Below, piece after piece: positions 7,479 to 15,119 of a DNA stretch of 17,554 nucleotides (position 1 is its first letter; each line of letters starts with the position of its first letter). This DNA is from Nitrospirota bacterium (GTDB lineage: Bacteria; Nitrospirota; Thermodesulfovibrionia; Thermodesulfovibrionales; UBA1546). The position numbers were made by a program, and so were the translations under genes. The notes below the pieces were generated by a model, which saw only the letters and a program-made list of their open reading frames with translations, did no database searches and was not told the DNA's origin. The stretch is from the NCBI GenBank assembly GCA_004298625.1, contig SCSY01000013.1, positions 1 to 17,554 on the forward strand, in the 5' to 3' direction.

Positions 7479-7493
7479 CCGTAACTAAGTGCT

Positions 7494-7522
7494 ACTTTAC
7501 ACGCAAAAAGAACAAATGTCAA
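7494..7522 (-). promoter_or_regulatory. Promoter of the cold-shock gene
   Basis: On the minus strand a perfect TTGACA (7522-7517) and TAAAGT (7499-7494, 4/6) are separated by exactly 17 bp. The predicted start is near 7487, about 107 nt before the ATG at 7379. Confidence 0.6.
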
Positions 7523-7570
7523 CCCTTTTAAGGATATTTTTTAATAGTGATAAAATATAGTCTAAATGGC

Positions 7571-7596
7571 CTATTGACATATTGATGTGTCAATAG
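7571..7596. promoter_or_regulatory. Perfect palindrome upstream of the CHAT gene
   Basis: CTATTGACA (7571-7579) and TGTCAATAG (7588-7596) form a perfect 9-bp inverted repeat around an 8-nt spacer. The left arm contains TTGACA, which could be a -35 for the downstream gene with a poor -10 (around 7596-7602). This layout fits an operator for a dimeric regulator overlapping a promoter. A structured RNA element is the alternative. Confidence 0.5.
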
Positions 7597-7654
7597 ATAA
7601 ATTCAAGTATATTTTCAGGAAGATTGGACGGTCAAAAGAAAGAAAAATTCAATT

Positions 7655-10600
7655 ATGTCAATGAAAAGAACAATGGAAAACCTTCCATATAAATTTGTCT
7701 GCCGGTTTGATATTGCATTTGTCCTGTTCATGGCGCTGTTTCTCAGTTCCTGCGCAGGACAACAGTATTTATCCAAAAAACAAAGTTATGGCGAAGAACT
7801 TCTGTCGGAAAAAAAATATGATGATGCGATAGCAGCCCTTAAAGAGGCTGTTAACCTTGCCGTGGCGGAAAAGAATGCCCGCGAGATTGCGCATCTGAAG
7901 AGCCTTCTCGGCTGGGCGTATGCGGAGGCCATGAGATTTGACGATGCGGAAAAGGAAACAAAAGAGGCTATTATGATCGCCGAAGCCAACAGCATATATC
8001 AGCCAATATATTATGCGAGGCTTGCTGTAATAGATTCGAAATCAGGAAGTTACGAGGAGGGGCTGAGCGCCGCCGAGAAGGCGCTTGCGCTTACTGCCGG
8101 GGCATGGCAGCCAAAGGCAGGAACTGAGAACAGGGAACAAATTATAGACTATGCAATAAGGCATTATGGTTTCCCTCCGGATGTCGAGATGCTGAAGACC
8201 GTAATTATGTCGGAATCCGCCGCTTCTGTGCTGTATATGGTGAAGGGAGATAATCAGAAATCGGCTGAATGGGGAGAGAAGGCATTAAGGCATTTCAACG
8301 ACCTTTCTTTTATCATCAAGCTTGCTCCGTCAGAGGAAAAGCTCGAATTCTATAAAGGCATGGCAGTTGCTGCGGCAGCGGCGGGCAGGGCGTATAGGAA
8401 CATCGGGAACAGTTCTAAGGAACAGGCCTTCATGGAAATAGGAAAAGACGCTTTCAAAAAGATCGGGATAGAAGTAAGCGGCGATGATCTTCTGTCGGCA
8501 TACGCAGAATCAGGCGGGTATCTTTCGATTGCAAGGTTAACAAAGGGTGATTACAAATCCGACATGCGATATTCCAGGGACTTTAATGAGGCCGAAAGGT
8601 TGTATTTTTATGGAGACTATGAAAAGGCAATCTCAACTTATAAAAAGGCAATAGGAAGGGCAAAGGAGCAGGGGAATAATGGCGAGGCGTCAAAGGCGCT
8701 TAGCCAGCTCGGATGGCTGATCGCCGAACTCGGAAGGTATCCCGAGGCAATAAGGCTTCTCAAGGAGAGCATATCGATATCGGAGCGCGAGGATTTCTCT
8801 GCAGTTACATATTCGAGGCTTTCCGCAATCGAGGCAAGGATCGGGAATTATGAGCAGGGCTTTATCCATGCGGAGAAGAGCCTGAATGCCGTCTATGAGA
8901 AGAGGAAAAAGTTTTTTGAAGGGAAAAACAGTGACTCCGTAATAGATTCTGCCGTCAAAGACCCAGGGCTTCCTCCGGACATAGTTTTGATCAAGTCCGT
9001 AATATCAGCGGAGAGCGCAAAGGTAACAATTTTTTACCTGAAGGGCGATTACGATTCTGCTATAAAGGAAGGCGAAAGGGCGCTGGGCCATCTTAAGGAC
9101 CTGACCACTGCTATAACGCTTGCGCCCCGGCGGGAGCAGATAAGTTATTTTGAGGCGTATGGGTTTGTATCTCTCACAACAGGGGATTCCTATTTGAATA
9201 AAGGAGATATAAAGAGAGGCAGAAGTCATATCGAGAAGTCGAGAGAATTTTTCAAGAGAGCTGGATTGAATTACGGCGATGTGATTGCAGAGGGGCTTAT
9301 AGGCTATTCGTTTGTTCTCGAAGGAGATTATATGACAGGCGCCGGGATATTCAGAAAAAATCTTGAGCGGATAGAAAAAGGCGGGCTTGAAGAATTGAAA
9401 TGGCATATAAGGTCAAAATTCGCAAATATTATTTATGCGGAGGCAAAGCTCCTTGAATCGCGTGTAGAGAAACTATCGTCTTCCTTGGAGGATGCAAAGG
9501 GCGGGGAGCTAAAAAAGCAGATGCTTGAGGAGAACAGGAAAAAGACCGAAGTGCTGAGAGCGCTTGTGGATGAAACTTCTGCAGAAAAATTCGCTCAGAT
9601 AATCGCGCAACTTGAAAAAACGGAAACCAAAGAGGCAATGCTTTCCAATGTCAATTCTCTTATAAGGTTTTTAAAGGAGGAATCATATAAAAACTACCAT
9701 AGCGCAATAGAAAATATAGAATCGATCAGATCAATGATGGAGACGGACCTGAACAAGAGGCTTTTTCAGGCGAACAAGCAGTCAATATACAGCGGTTTCA
9801 TAGAGCTTTCATCGGAACTTTACGGAGCTGAAAAGGGGTTTGAGGCTCTTGAAAGGGCGAAGGCAAGGGGGCTTATGGACCTCCTTTCTACCAAAGAGAT
9901 TGCGCTTAAGAAGGATGTCTCTTATCAGGAGAGGAAGGTTATAGCTGAAAAGATAGCCGATGAACTTGTCAGGCTCAAACAGGCTAAGAGCGAAAATGAT
10001 TCGGATGGAAAAATAGCTCAATCCCCCTTGTTCGAAAAAGAGACCGAGAGGTACAGGGGGGTGATGATCAGGATCAAAAACGAAGAACCTGAGCTTTCGT
10101 CGTTGATCTCTGCTGATTTCCTGAAATATCCCGATCTCAAAAAATCAATTGCCGGTGATGTAACGCTTTTGGAATATTTCTTCACAGCCGAAAAGATATT
10201 CATATGGAGTATCGATAAAAACAGGATATCCCTGTTCACAGGCAGGACCAAAAAGGAAGACCTTGAAAAGAAGGTGAGGGGACACAGGGATGCTGTTATT
10301 AAAAGAGATAGAGATAACGAAAAAAGGTTTTCAAAGGAATTATACGATGTTCTTATATTGCCGGTCAGGGATAGGATTATGGGGAAAAGACTCGGCATTG
10401 TCCCCCATGACATCCTGCATTATCTTCCGTTCAATGCGTTAAATTCAGGTGATAAGTATTTCATAGAGGAATTCCCGCTTTTTTCGTCTCCGAGCGCATC
10501 TGTGCTCAAGTATGCGATTGATAAAGAAAGGCCTAAGGGTCAAAAAGTTCTCGGATTCGGAAATCCTGACCTCGGAGATCCTTCGCTCGATCTTCCCTAT

Positions 10601-11134
10601 GCACAGAAAGAGACGGAGATGATTGCCGAACTTTATCCGGGTTCGAAGATCTATCAGGGAAAGGACGCCACCGAAAGGATACTTAAATCCGAGGCCTCCA
10701 AGTTTGATATCCTGCATTTTGCAACCCATGCGGAATTCAGCGACAGCGATCCGTTATATTCTGCCATAAGGCTTGCGCAGGATAATTCCGAAGACGGAAG
10801 GCTCGAGGCCAGGGAGATTTTTTCTCTCGACATAAAGCCTTATCTTGTTACGCTCAGCGCCTGCGAGACAGGCCTCGGCGTAGTGACGGGAGGGGACGAG
10901 ATAATAGGCATGAACAGGGCCTTCATCTATGCCGGAGCTCCATCCATTGTTGCGAGCCTCTGGAGCGTTAGTGATATTTCTACGGCGCAGCTTATGGAAA
11001 AGTTCTATAAAAATCTTAAGACAATGACAAAGGATGAGGCAATGCAGAAGGCGCAGATGGATTTGATAAGGTCAAAAGACTTCAGCGAACCTTTTTTCTG
11101 GGCGCCGTTTTATCTTTCAGGCGCATGGAAGTAG
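7655..11134 (+). CDS. TPR-CHAT lipoprotein (caspase-like protease domain)
   Basis: A 1159-residue envelope protein. The N-terminal signal peptide ends in a lipobox (FLSSC, Cys33), so it is predicted to be lipid-anchored outside the cytoplasm. TPR-like helical repeats follow in a duplicated block: residues ~44-295 and ~311-562 align with an offset of 266-267 residues (for example FPPDVEMLKTVIMSESA at 173 and LPPDIVLIKSVISAESA at 439). A helical, coiled-coil-like linker runs to ~690, then an ERAKARGLMDLL segment, then a CHAT domain from ~838 to the end. The caspase-like dyad is visible: HFATH (His1025) and SACETG (Cys1070). The Gly usually after the His is Ala. CHAT proteases normally cleave a partner sensed by the TPRs; no partner or CRISPR genes are adjacent. 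The ATG at 7655 has only a weak AGAAAG upstream; 7661 or 7673 are alternatives. Confidence 0.93.
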   Translation: MSMKRTMENLPYKFVCRFDIAFVLFMALFLSSCAGQQYLSKKQSYGEELLSEKKYDDAIAALKEAVNLAVAEKNAREIAHLKSLLGWAYAEAMRFDDAEKETKEAIMIAEANSIYQPIYYARLAVIDSKSGSYEEGLSAAEKALALTAGAWQPKAGTENREQIIDYAIRHYGFPPDVEMLKTVIMSESAASVLYMVKGDNQKSAEWGEKALRHFNDLSFIIKLAPSEEKLEFYKGMAVAAAAAGRAYRNIGNSSKEQAFMEIGKDAFKKIGIEVSGDDLLSAYAESGGYLSIARLTKGDYKSDMRYSRDFNEAERLYFYGDYEKAISTYKKAIGRAKEQGNNGEASKALSQLGWLIAELGRYPEAIRLLKESISISEREDFSAVTYSRLSAIEARIGNYEQGFIHAEKSLNAVYEKRKKFFEGKNSDSVIDSAVKDPGLPPDIVLIKSVISAESAKVTIFYLKGDYDSAIKEGERALGHLKDLTTAITLAPRREQISYFEAYGFVSLTTGDSYLNKGDIKRGRSHIEKSREFFKRAGLNYGDVIAEGLIGYSFVLEGDYMTGAGIFRKNLERIEKGGLEELKWHIRSKFANIIYAEAKLLESRVEKLSSSLEDAKGGELKKQMLEENRKKTEVLRALVDETSAEKFAQIIAQLEKTETKEAMLSNVNSLIRFLKEESYKNYHSAIENIESIRSMMETDLNKRLFQANKQSIYSGFIELSSELYGAEKGFEALERAKARGLMDLLSTKEIALKKDVSYQERKVIAEKIADELVRLKQAKSENDSDGKIAQSPLFEKETERYRGVMIRIKNEEPELSSLISADFLKYPDLKKSIAGDVTLLEYFFTAEKIFIWSIDKNRISLFTGRTKKEDLEKKVRGHRDAVIKRDRDNEKRFSKELYDVLILPVRDRIMGKRLGIVPHDILHYLPFNALNSGDKYFIEEFPLFSSPSASVLKYAIDKERPKGQKVLGFGNPDLGDPSLDLPYAQKETEMIAELYPGSKIYQGKDATERILKSEASKFDILHFATHAEFSDSDPLYSAIRLAQDNSEDGRLEAREIFSLDIKPYLVTLSACETGLGVVTGGDEIIGMNRAFIYAGAPSIVASLWSVSDISTAQLMEKFYKNLKTMTKDEAMQKAQMDLIRSKDFSEPFFWAPFYLSGAWK

Positions 11135-11145
11135 CCGCTGAATTC

Positions 11146-11173
11146 TTGACTTTGTCTGCATCATTGCTTTAAT
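11146..11173 (+). promoter_or_regulatory. Promoter of mtnP-apt
   Basis: TTGACT (11146-11151) and TGC-TTTAAT (extended -10, hexamer 11168-11173, 5/6) are separated by 16 bp. The predicted start is near 11180, about 28 nt before the ATG, with AAGGAGAGG in between. Confidence 0.6.
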
Positions 11174-11207
11174 CTTTTTAAGTCGAATTATTCATTAAGG
11201 AGAGGAA

Positions 11208-11978
11208 ATGGCAAAGATAAAAATAGGCATTATCGGCGGTTCGGGAATGGATGATCCGCGCCTGATGAAAAATATCAGGGAGAAAAAAGTTAAGACGCCT
11301 TACGGGAAGCCGTCTTCGCCTCTGACAACCGGTAAAATTGGCAGCGTTGATGTGGTTATCCTCGCCCGCCACGGCAAAGACCATTCTATTTATCCCACGG
11401 GAGTTAATTTCAGGGCTAACATATATGCCCTCAAGAAAGAGGGCTGCACGCATATCCTTGCAACAACAGCAGTAGGTTCTTTGAGGGAAAAGATAAAACC
11501 CGGGGACCTTGTATTTGTTGACCAGTTTATAGACCACACTAAACACAGGGCATTGACATTTCATGATGAAAAAGTAATTCACACTCCGATGGCAGAGCCT
11601 TTCTGCAAAGAACTCAGGGCGCTTCTGGTCAAATCCGCAAAAGAGCTTAAACTCAGGCATCATTCAAAAGGAACGGTAATCACAATAGAGGGACCGAGGT
11701 TTTCCACAAAGGCAGAGTCGCACATGTTCAGAAGTTGGGGAGCAGATGTCATAAACATGTCGACTGTTCCTGAGGTCATACTTGCGCGCGAATTGGGAAT
11801 CTGCTATCAGTCAATAGCCATGTCAACGGATTATGACTGCTGGAAAGAGGGCGAGGAGCCTGTTACATGGGAGATGATATTAAATATAATGAAGAAGAAT
11901 GCGGACAACGTCAGGAAACTGCTTTTGCAGACAATAGGAAAGATTAAATTCGAACATTGCGAAACATGCAGACCATAG
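11208..11978 (+). CDS. mtnP: S-methyl-5'-thioadenosine phosphorylase
   Basis: Cytosolic phosphorylase (PNP/MTAP family, 256 residues) that splits methylthioadenosine with phosphate into adenine and methylthioribose-1-phosphate. The phosphate loop is GGSG (10-13). RHG (54-56) and CTHILATTAVGSLRE (80-94) are family-conserved. EGPRFSTKAE and NMSTVPEVILARE (Met184) line the nucleoside site, and STDYDCW carries Asp208 and Asp210, the adenine-recognising pair of MTAP rather than the Asn of guanosine-type enzymes. AAGGAGAGG precedes the ATG. It is nine bases upstream of apt, which would convert the released adenine to AMP. Use of inosine or adenosine as an alternative substrate cannot be excluded by sequence. 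Confidence 0.93.
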   Translation: MAKIKIGIIGGSGMDDPRLMKNIREKKVKTPYGKPSSPLTTGKIGSVDVVILARHGKDHSIYPTGVNFRANIYALKKEGCTHILATTAVGSLREKIKPGDLVFVDQFIDHTKHRALTFHDEKVIHTPMAEPFCKELRALLVKSAKELKLRHHSKGTVITIEGPRFSTKAESHMFRSWGADVINMSTVPEVILARELGICYQSIAMSTDYDCWKEGEEPVTWEMILNIMKKNADNVRKLLLQTIGKIKFEHCETCRP

Positions 11979-11987
11979 GAGGATAGA

Positions 11988-12521
11988 ATGCCGATTAAAT
12001 CAAAGATAAGGACTGTGCCGGATTACCCAAAGAAAGGAATAATGTTCAGAGACATAACGACCCTGATTAAAGACCCTGTCGGGTTCAGGCTTGTTATTGA
12101 TAATCTCACTCAGAGGTATATAAAGGATGATATGAACTTCGATATCATCGTGGGTATAGAGTCGAGAGGTTTCATCATCGGCGGCGCGCTCGCATATACC
12201 CTCGGAAGGGGTTTTGTGCCTGTCAGAAAAAAAGGCAAGCTTCCCGCAGAGACTATAAAGCATGAATATGAGCTTGAATACGGCACTGACGTAATCGAGA
12301 TACACAAGGATGCGATAAAGAAAGGCGACCGCATTTTGCTTGTTGACGACCTCCTTGCAACAGGGGGGACCGCATTGGCTGCGGCAACTCTCATAGAAAA
12401 ACTCGGGGGCATTGTCTCTGAGATGTGTTTCATCGTGGACCTCCCCGATGTCGGCGGGGCCAAGAAATTAAAGGCAAAAGGATATAAGGTCTTTGCCTTG
12501 ACGGAGTTTGAGGGGGATTAA
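11988..12521 (+). CDS. apt: Adenine phosphoribosyltransferase
   Basis: Converts adenine and PRPP to AMP in the cytosol, 177 residues, normal length. IRTVPDYPKKGIMFRDIT is the family's N-terminal signature, VGIESRGFIIG the PPi loop, RKKGKLP the flexible segment, and ILLVDDLLATGGT (116-128) the PRPP-binding loop. AGGAGG lies seven to eight bases before the ATG. It follows mtnP by nine bases, forming a two-gene methylthioadenosine/adenine salvage operon. The C-terminus runs into a REP-like repeat 16 bases after the stop. Confidence 0.97.
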   Translation: MPIKSKIRTVPDYPKKGIMFRDITTLIKDPVGFRLVIDNLTQRYIKDDMNFDIIVGIESRGFIIGGALAYTLGRGFVPVRKKGKLPAETIKHEYELEYGTDVIEIHKDAIKKGDRILLVDDLLATGGTALAAATLIEKLGGIVSEMCFIVDLPDVGGAKKLKAKGYKVFALTEFEGD

Positions 12522-12537
12522 GGGGTAACCAAATATT

Positions 12538-12574
12538 CCCTCTCCCCGTGCGGGAGAGGGGTAGGGTGAGGGGG
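12538..12574 (+). repeat. REP-like GC-rich hairpin element
   Basis: CCCTCTCCC (12538-12546) and GGGAGAGGG (12552-12560) form a perfect 9-bp stem with a CGTGC loop, followed by GTAGGGTGAGGGGG up to the next ATG. This pattern (CCCTCTCCCC, loop, GGGAGAGGG, GGGTGAGGGG) is a very common dispersed intergenic repeat in many bacterial genomes. It directly abuts a gene start, so it may supply both a terminator-like stem for apt and the purine-rich initiation region of the next gene. Confidence 0.75.
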
Positions 12575-12763
12575 ATGAAGCCTTTTACAAAAATTGCGAT
12601 TGTTGTGTTCTCACTGGTTGCCGTTTTGCATCTCCTGAGGCTCATCTTTGGCTGGGAAGTTATAGTGGTCGGCTTTACTGTTCCGGTATGGTTCAGCGCA
12701 ATCGGCTTTATCATTGCAGCAGGCCTTGCGTTTCTGCTCTGGCGGGAAAATAGGGGGAAGTGA
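12575..12763 (+). CDS. Small two-helix membrane protein
   Basis: Not recognised as a named family. The 62 residues from ATG at 12575 hold two hydrophobic helices (about residues 6-24 and 33-54), with a short loop containing GWEVIVVGFTVPVW and a charged end (WRENRGK), typical of small inner-membrane proteins. The start is uncertain: in-frame GTG codons at 12548 and 12566 lie inside the upstream repeat hairpin, and the purines before 12575 (GAGGGGG) are part of that repeat. Conservative hydrophobic composition and a clean stop suggest a real gene. Confidence 0.7.
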   Translation: MKPFTKIAIVVFSLVAVLHLLRLIFGWEVIVVGFTVPVWFSAIGFIIAAGLAFLLWRENRGK

Positions 12764-12802
12764 AATGTGTAAGCATGATAACGAATAATGTTATGGTAAA
12801 AA

Positions 12803-13618
12803 ATGAAGAATAAACAAAGCAAAATAGATTCAAAAAAACGCTCTCCCCTGAAGAATAAACCGCTCAGATACGCAGGCAAATCAATTGATGAGCAGATTGA
12901 TAAACTTATTAATGACAATGCTGTACTATATTTAGTAATCAGTCTCTTAAGCATTGCGATAGCTGGCTTTGAATGGATACGTTTTTATATAAACAACCCT
13001 CCTTCTCCCAAAATGATGACTTTCCTTGCTTTCGTAGTAATTTTATTTAGTTATTACAAGATAAAAAAAATATCAAGAGAAGTAAAACGACTCAAACTAG
13101 GCAGAGAAGGTGAACGCGTCGTCGGTGAGCATTTGGACATGTTGAGAGAAAAAGGATATAAGATATTTCATGATATTGTCGGAGAAAATTTCAATATTGA
13201 TCACGTAATAATATCTACCAAAGGCATATTTGTAATAGAAACAAAAACATTCAGCAAGCCAAATGATAAAGATGCACGAATACATTTTAACGGCAGAGAA
13301 ATAACCGTTGATCGCCAAAAACTCAGCAATAATTATATTGACCAAGCTACAGCCTCATCAAAGTGGTTACGGAACTTATTAAAAGAATCAACGGGGAAAG
13401 AATTTCCAATAAAGCCAGGCATAGTTTTTCCAGGGTGGTTTATTGAAACTACCGAAGAAGGCAAGAAAAGTAGTTGCTGGGTATTAAATCCAAGAGCATT
13501 GCCTCAATATATTGAAAATGAGAAAACATCAATAACAATGGAGGATGCGTCATTAGCCTCCTATCATTTATCTCGCTATATAAGGGCAATTGAAGAAGAG
13601 AAATCAAAAACACCATGA
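12803..13618 (+). CDS. NERD-domain membrane protein (predicted nuclease-related)
   Basis: A 271-residue protein with a basic N-terminus, two membrane helices (about 41-60 and 70-88) and a cytosolic NERD domain (about 97-210). NERD is a PD-(D/E)xK-like nuclease fold. Visible active-site candidates are Glu104 in GREGE, Asp133 in NIDHVII, and Glu146-x-Lys148 in FVIETKTF, so the catalytic set looks complete. NERD domains occur in plasmid, phage-defence and DNA-processing contexts; the role here is unknown. The gene is visibly more AT-rich than those before it, and the ATG has no Shine-Dalgarno sequence. It opens an accessory-looking region of unrecognised genes. Confidence 0.88.
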   Translation: MKNKQSKIDSKKRSPLKNKPLRYAGKSIDEQIDKLINDNAVLYLVISLLSIAIAGFEWIRFYINNPPSPKMMTFLAFVVILFSYYKIKKISREVKRLKLGREGERVVGEHLDMLREKGYKIFHDIVGENFNIDHVIISTKGIFVIETKTFSKPNDKDARIHFNGREITVDRQKLSNNYIDQATASSKWLRNLLKESTGKEFPIKPGIVFPGWFIETTEEGKKSSCWVLNPRALPQYIENEKTSITMEDASLASYHLSRYIRAIEEEKSKTP

Positions 13619-13631
13619 CAATAAAATCGTC

Positions 13632-13688
13632 GAGGCGACAGGGAATAGCCTCTGTAGTTTTTTGCAAAGCTGGTTACCCCTGTGCCTC
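13632..13688 (+). terminator. Imperfect inverted repeat after the NERD gene, terminator-like
   Basis: GAGGC (13632-13636) pairs with GCCTC (13684-13688), and after a one-base bulge ACAGGG (13638-13643) pairs with CCCTGT (13678-13683). The right arm is followed by TTTT. The loop is long (about 34 nt) and contains a T-run of its own. It could terminate the NERD transcript or be a small structured RNA. Confidence 0.35.
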
Positions 13689-13711
13689 TTTTCCATCGTC
13701 TGTGAATAAAT

Positions 13712-14548
13712 ATGAAATATAAACAGCCAAATTCAGAAACGGCAGGCGATTGCTATCTTTCTTTTGATGGGCCTCTTAGTTCTAAGACTCCAAGAGAATT
13801 CATACCGCTTATGGAAACAATAAAAAGGAAAAGCGAATGGGAAATATTGGGGTTTAAGCCTAAAGCTGATCGGTTCGGTAATTATAAGCCGGTCAGAAAA
13901 AATGGCCTATTCTTCGGCTTCAGCGAAGTTACCCGGCCTGACAATATTAAGGCCGACGCTATTAAAACCGGCAAGAAATACACGAAGAATCCAAAGGATA
14001 TTTTGGCGTTTATAAACTTCGGCTGCGCTTATTCTGATTTTATTGCAATGTCGGATGATGTTAAGAATTATTGCGAAGCCTTCGGCAAATTCAAAGTAAA
14101 TCGGTTAAGCACAGCACTTGAAGATATCAACAAGGCATTGGCAGTAAAACCGAAGGAACACGCATACAATGAGCTTTTCTTTGACATTATGTATCATCTT
14201 AAGGATATATCAGCAATAAGCGGTGACATTGCTTTCCACATTGAAACATACGGCGGCATTAGCGCAATGGTTCACTGTGGCAACGCTGAGAGATGGCTCA
14301 AGCTGCTTCTTGCCCTTGGTGAACAGCAGCGAACAGATGATTTTGTTAATGTCATCAATCACCACCTTGATAGCGAAATTGCAAAGAAAAGTATTTATAA
14401 CCCGCCACAAGGCATTAAATATATCGTCAATGGCAGCGAGGCGGCTGGCGAACAGCTTGCCATGACAGTTTCAAACAATGAGCTTGCATTTGTAAAATCC
14501 TGCAAAGATAAATTTAACAGCCGAGTTTCTAAACTTAGGAAAAGATGA
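13712..14548 (+). CDS. Hypothetical protein, 278 residues
   Basis: Not recognised. No signal peptide or membrane helix is apparent, so it is probably cytosolic. The C-terminal two-thirds look mostly helical; LSTALEDINKALAVKPKEHAYNELFF (about 130-155) resembles a single TPR-like helix pair. The N-terminal part (YLSFDGPL, FFGFSEV) looks more beta-rich. The tail is basic (NSRVSKLRKR). The ATG has no Shine-Dalgarno sequence. It lies between the NERD gene and another unrecognised gene that starts 37 bp later, so the three may be transferred together. An alternative start further in cannot be excluded. Confidence 0.7.
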   Translation: MKYKQPNSETAGDCYLSFDGPLSSKTPREFIPLMETIKRKSEWEILGFKPKADRFGNYKPVRKNGLFFGFSEVTRPDNIKADAIKTGKKYTKNPKDILAFINFGCAYSDFIAMSDDVKNYCEAFGKFKVNRLSTALEDINKALAVKPKEHAYNELFFDIMYHLKDISAISGDIAFHIETYGGISAMVHCGNAERWLKLLLALGEQQRTDDFVNVINHHLDSEIAKKSIYNPPQGIKYIVNGSEAAGEQLAMTVSNNELAFVKSCKDKFNSRVSKLRKR

Positions 14549-14585
14549 TTATGTCTCAGCTTAAGTAACACTCAAAGGAGATCTT

Positions 14586-15077
14586 ATGTCTCAGCGTAAC
14601 ATGAAGCTTGCATATGAATATTTTGAAAGAGTCATGGGTAAATCTCTAAATCAGATTTCACCCATCCCCGTTTCGGGGCGGGAAGTAGTTGAAATTGTAT
14701 GGCCTCTGAACGACATTTTTCGGCCTTTTCTCTCTCGTATTCGCACAATAAAATACGACCAACGATTTGAGAAGGCAGCCGATGACGCTATTGAACAATA
14801 TGTGATAAAACAAGCACCTGAAACCTGGGTTAAATTGGCGGGCGAGACATGGCGGGTTCTCCTTGAAAGACATCAGCAGCTTATTGTCCTTGCACTGGCA
14901 AATGAAATGCAGAAAAATAAAGTCACACTTCTTCCTCAAGGTCTCCCGGAAAATGCTCGGTTAGGCGGCATAATGTTCCTTTTGCTTCATTCCATGACGC
15001 TTCCTTGGCCGCCAGAAGACCGCTCTCATTTTGATCTTCCCGAAGGAGGCACCCCTTCATCGTTGACTGTGCATTAA
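14586..15077 (+). CDS. Hypothetical protein, 163 residues
   Basis: Not recognised. Soluble, with mostly helical composition (QRFEKAADDAIEQYVIKQAPETWVKLAGETWRVLLERHQQLIVLALANEMQ) and a hydrophobic segment near residues 125-138 (GGIMFLLLHSMTLPW). AAAGGAG five to six bases before the ATG makes translation likely. The start region TTATGTCTCAGC is also present 35 bp upstream as an exact 12-nt direct repeat. It is followed 42 bp later by a HicB-like gene. Confidence 0.7.
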   Translation: MSQRNMKLAYEYFERVMGKSLNQISPIPVSGREVVEIVWPLNDIFRPFLSRIRTIKYDQRFEKAADDAIEQYVIKQAPETWVKLAGETWRVLLERHQQLIVLALANEMQKNKVTLLPQGLPENARLGGIMFLLLHSMTLPWPPEDRSHFDLPEGGTPSSLTVH

Positions 15078-15119
15078 AGACACTTGACAGCCAAAATGCG
15101 AAAGAATTGGAGGGATAAA

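Noticed and set aside
7655..11134. Part of a type III-E CRISPR (TPR-CHAT, Craspase) system
   Set aside because: No Cas effector or CRISPR array is present, and the lipobox places the protein outside the cytoplasm.
12430..12954. A long minus-strand reading frame across the apt end and the repeat
   Set aside because: It lies opposite apt, the repeat and the NERD start, and contains the LTLPLSRTGRG peptide typical of spurious translation of the REP-like repeat.
12521..13681. 11-bp inverted repeats (AGGGGTAACCA at 12521-12531 and its complement at 13671-13681) as ends of a mobile element around the NERD gene
   Set aside because: No target duplication or transposase is visible, and an 11-bp match over this distance is not rare enough by chance.
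15084..15089. TTGACA as a -35 for the HicB-like gene
   Set aside because: No -10-like hexamer occurs at 16-18 bp, and the expected start would fall at or after the ATG at 15120.
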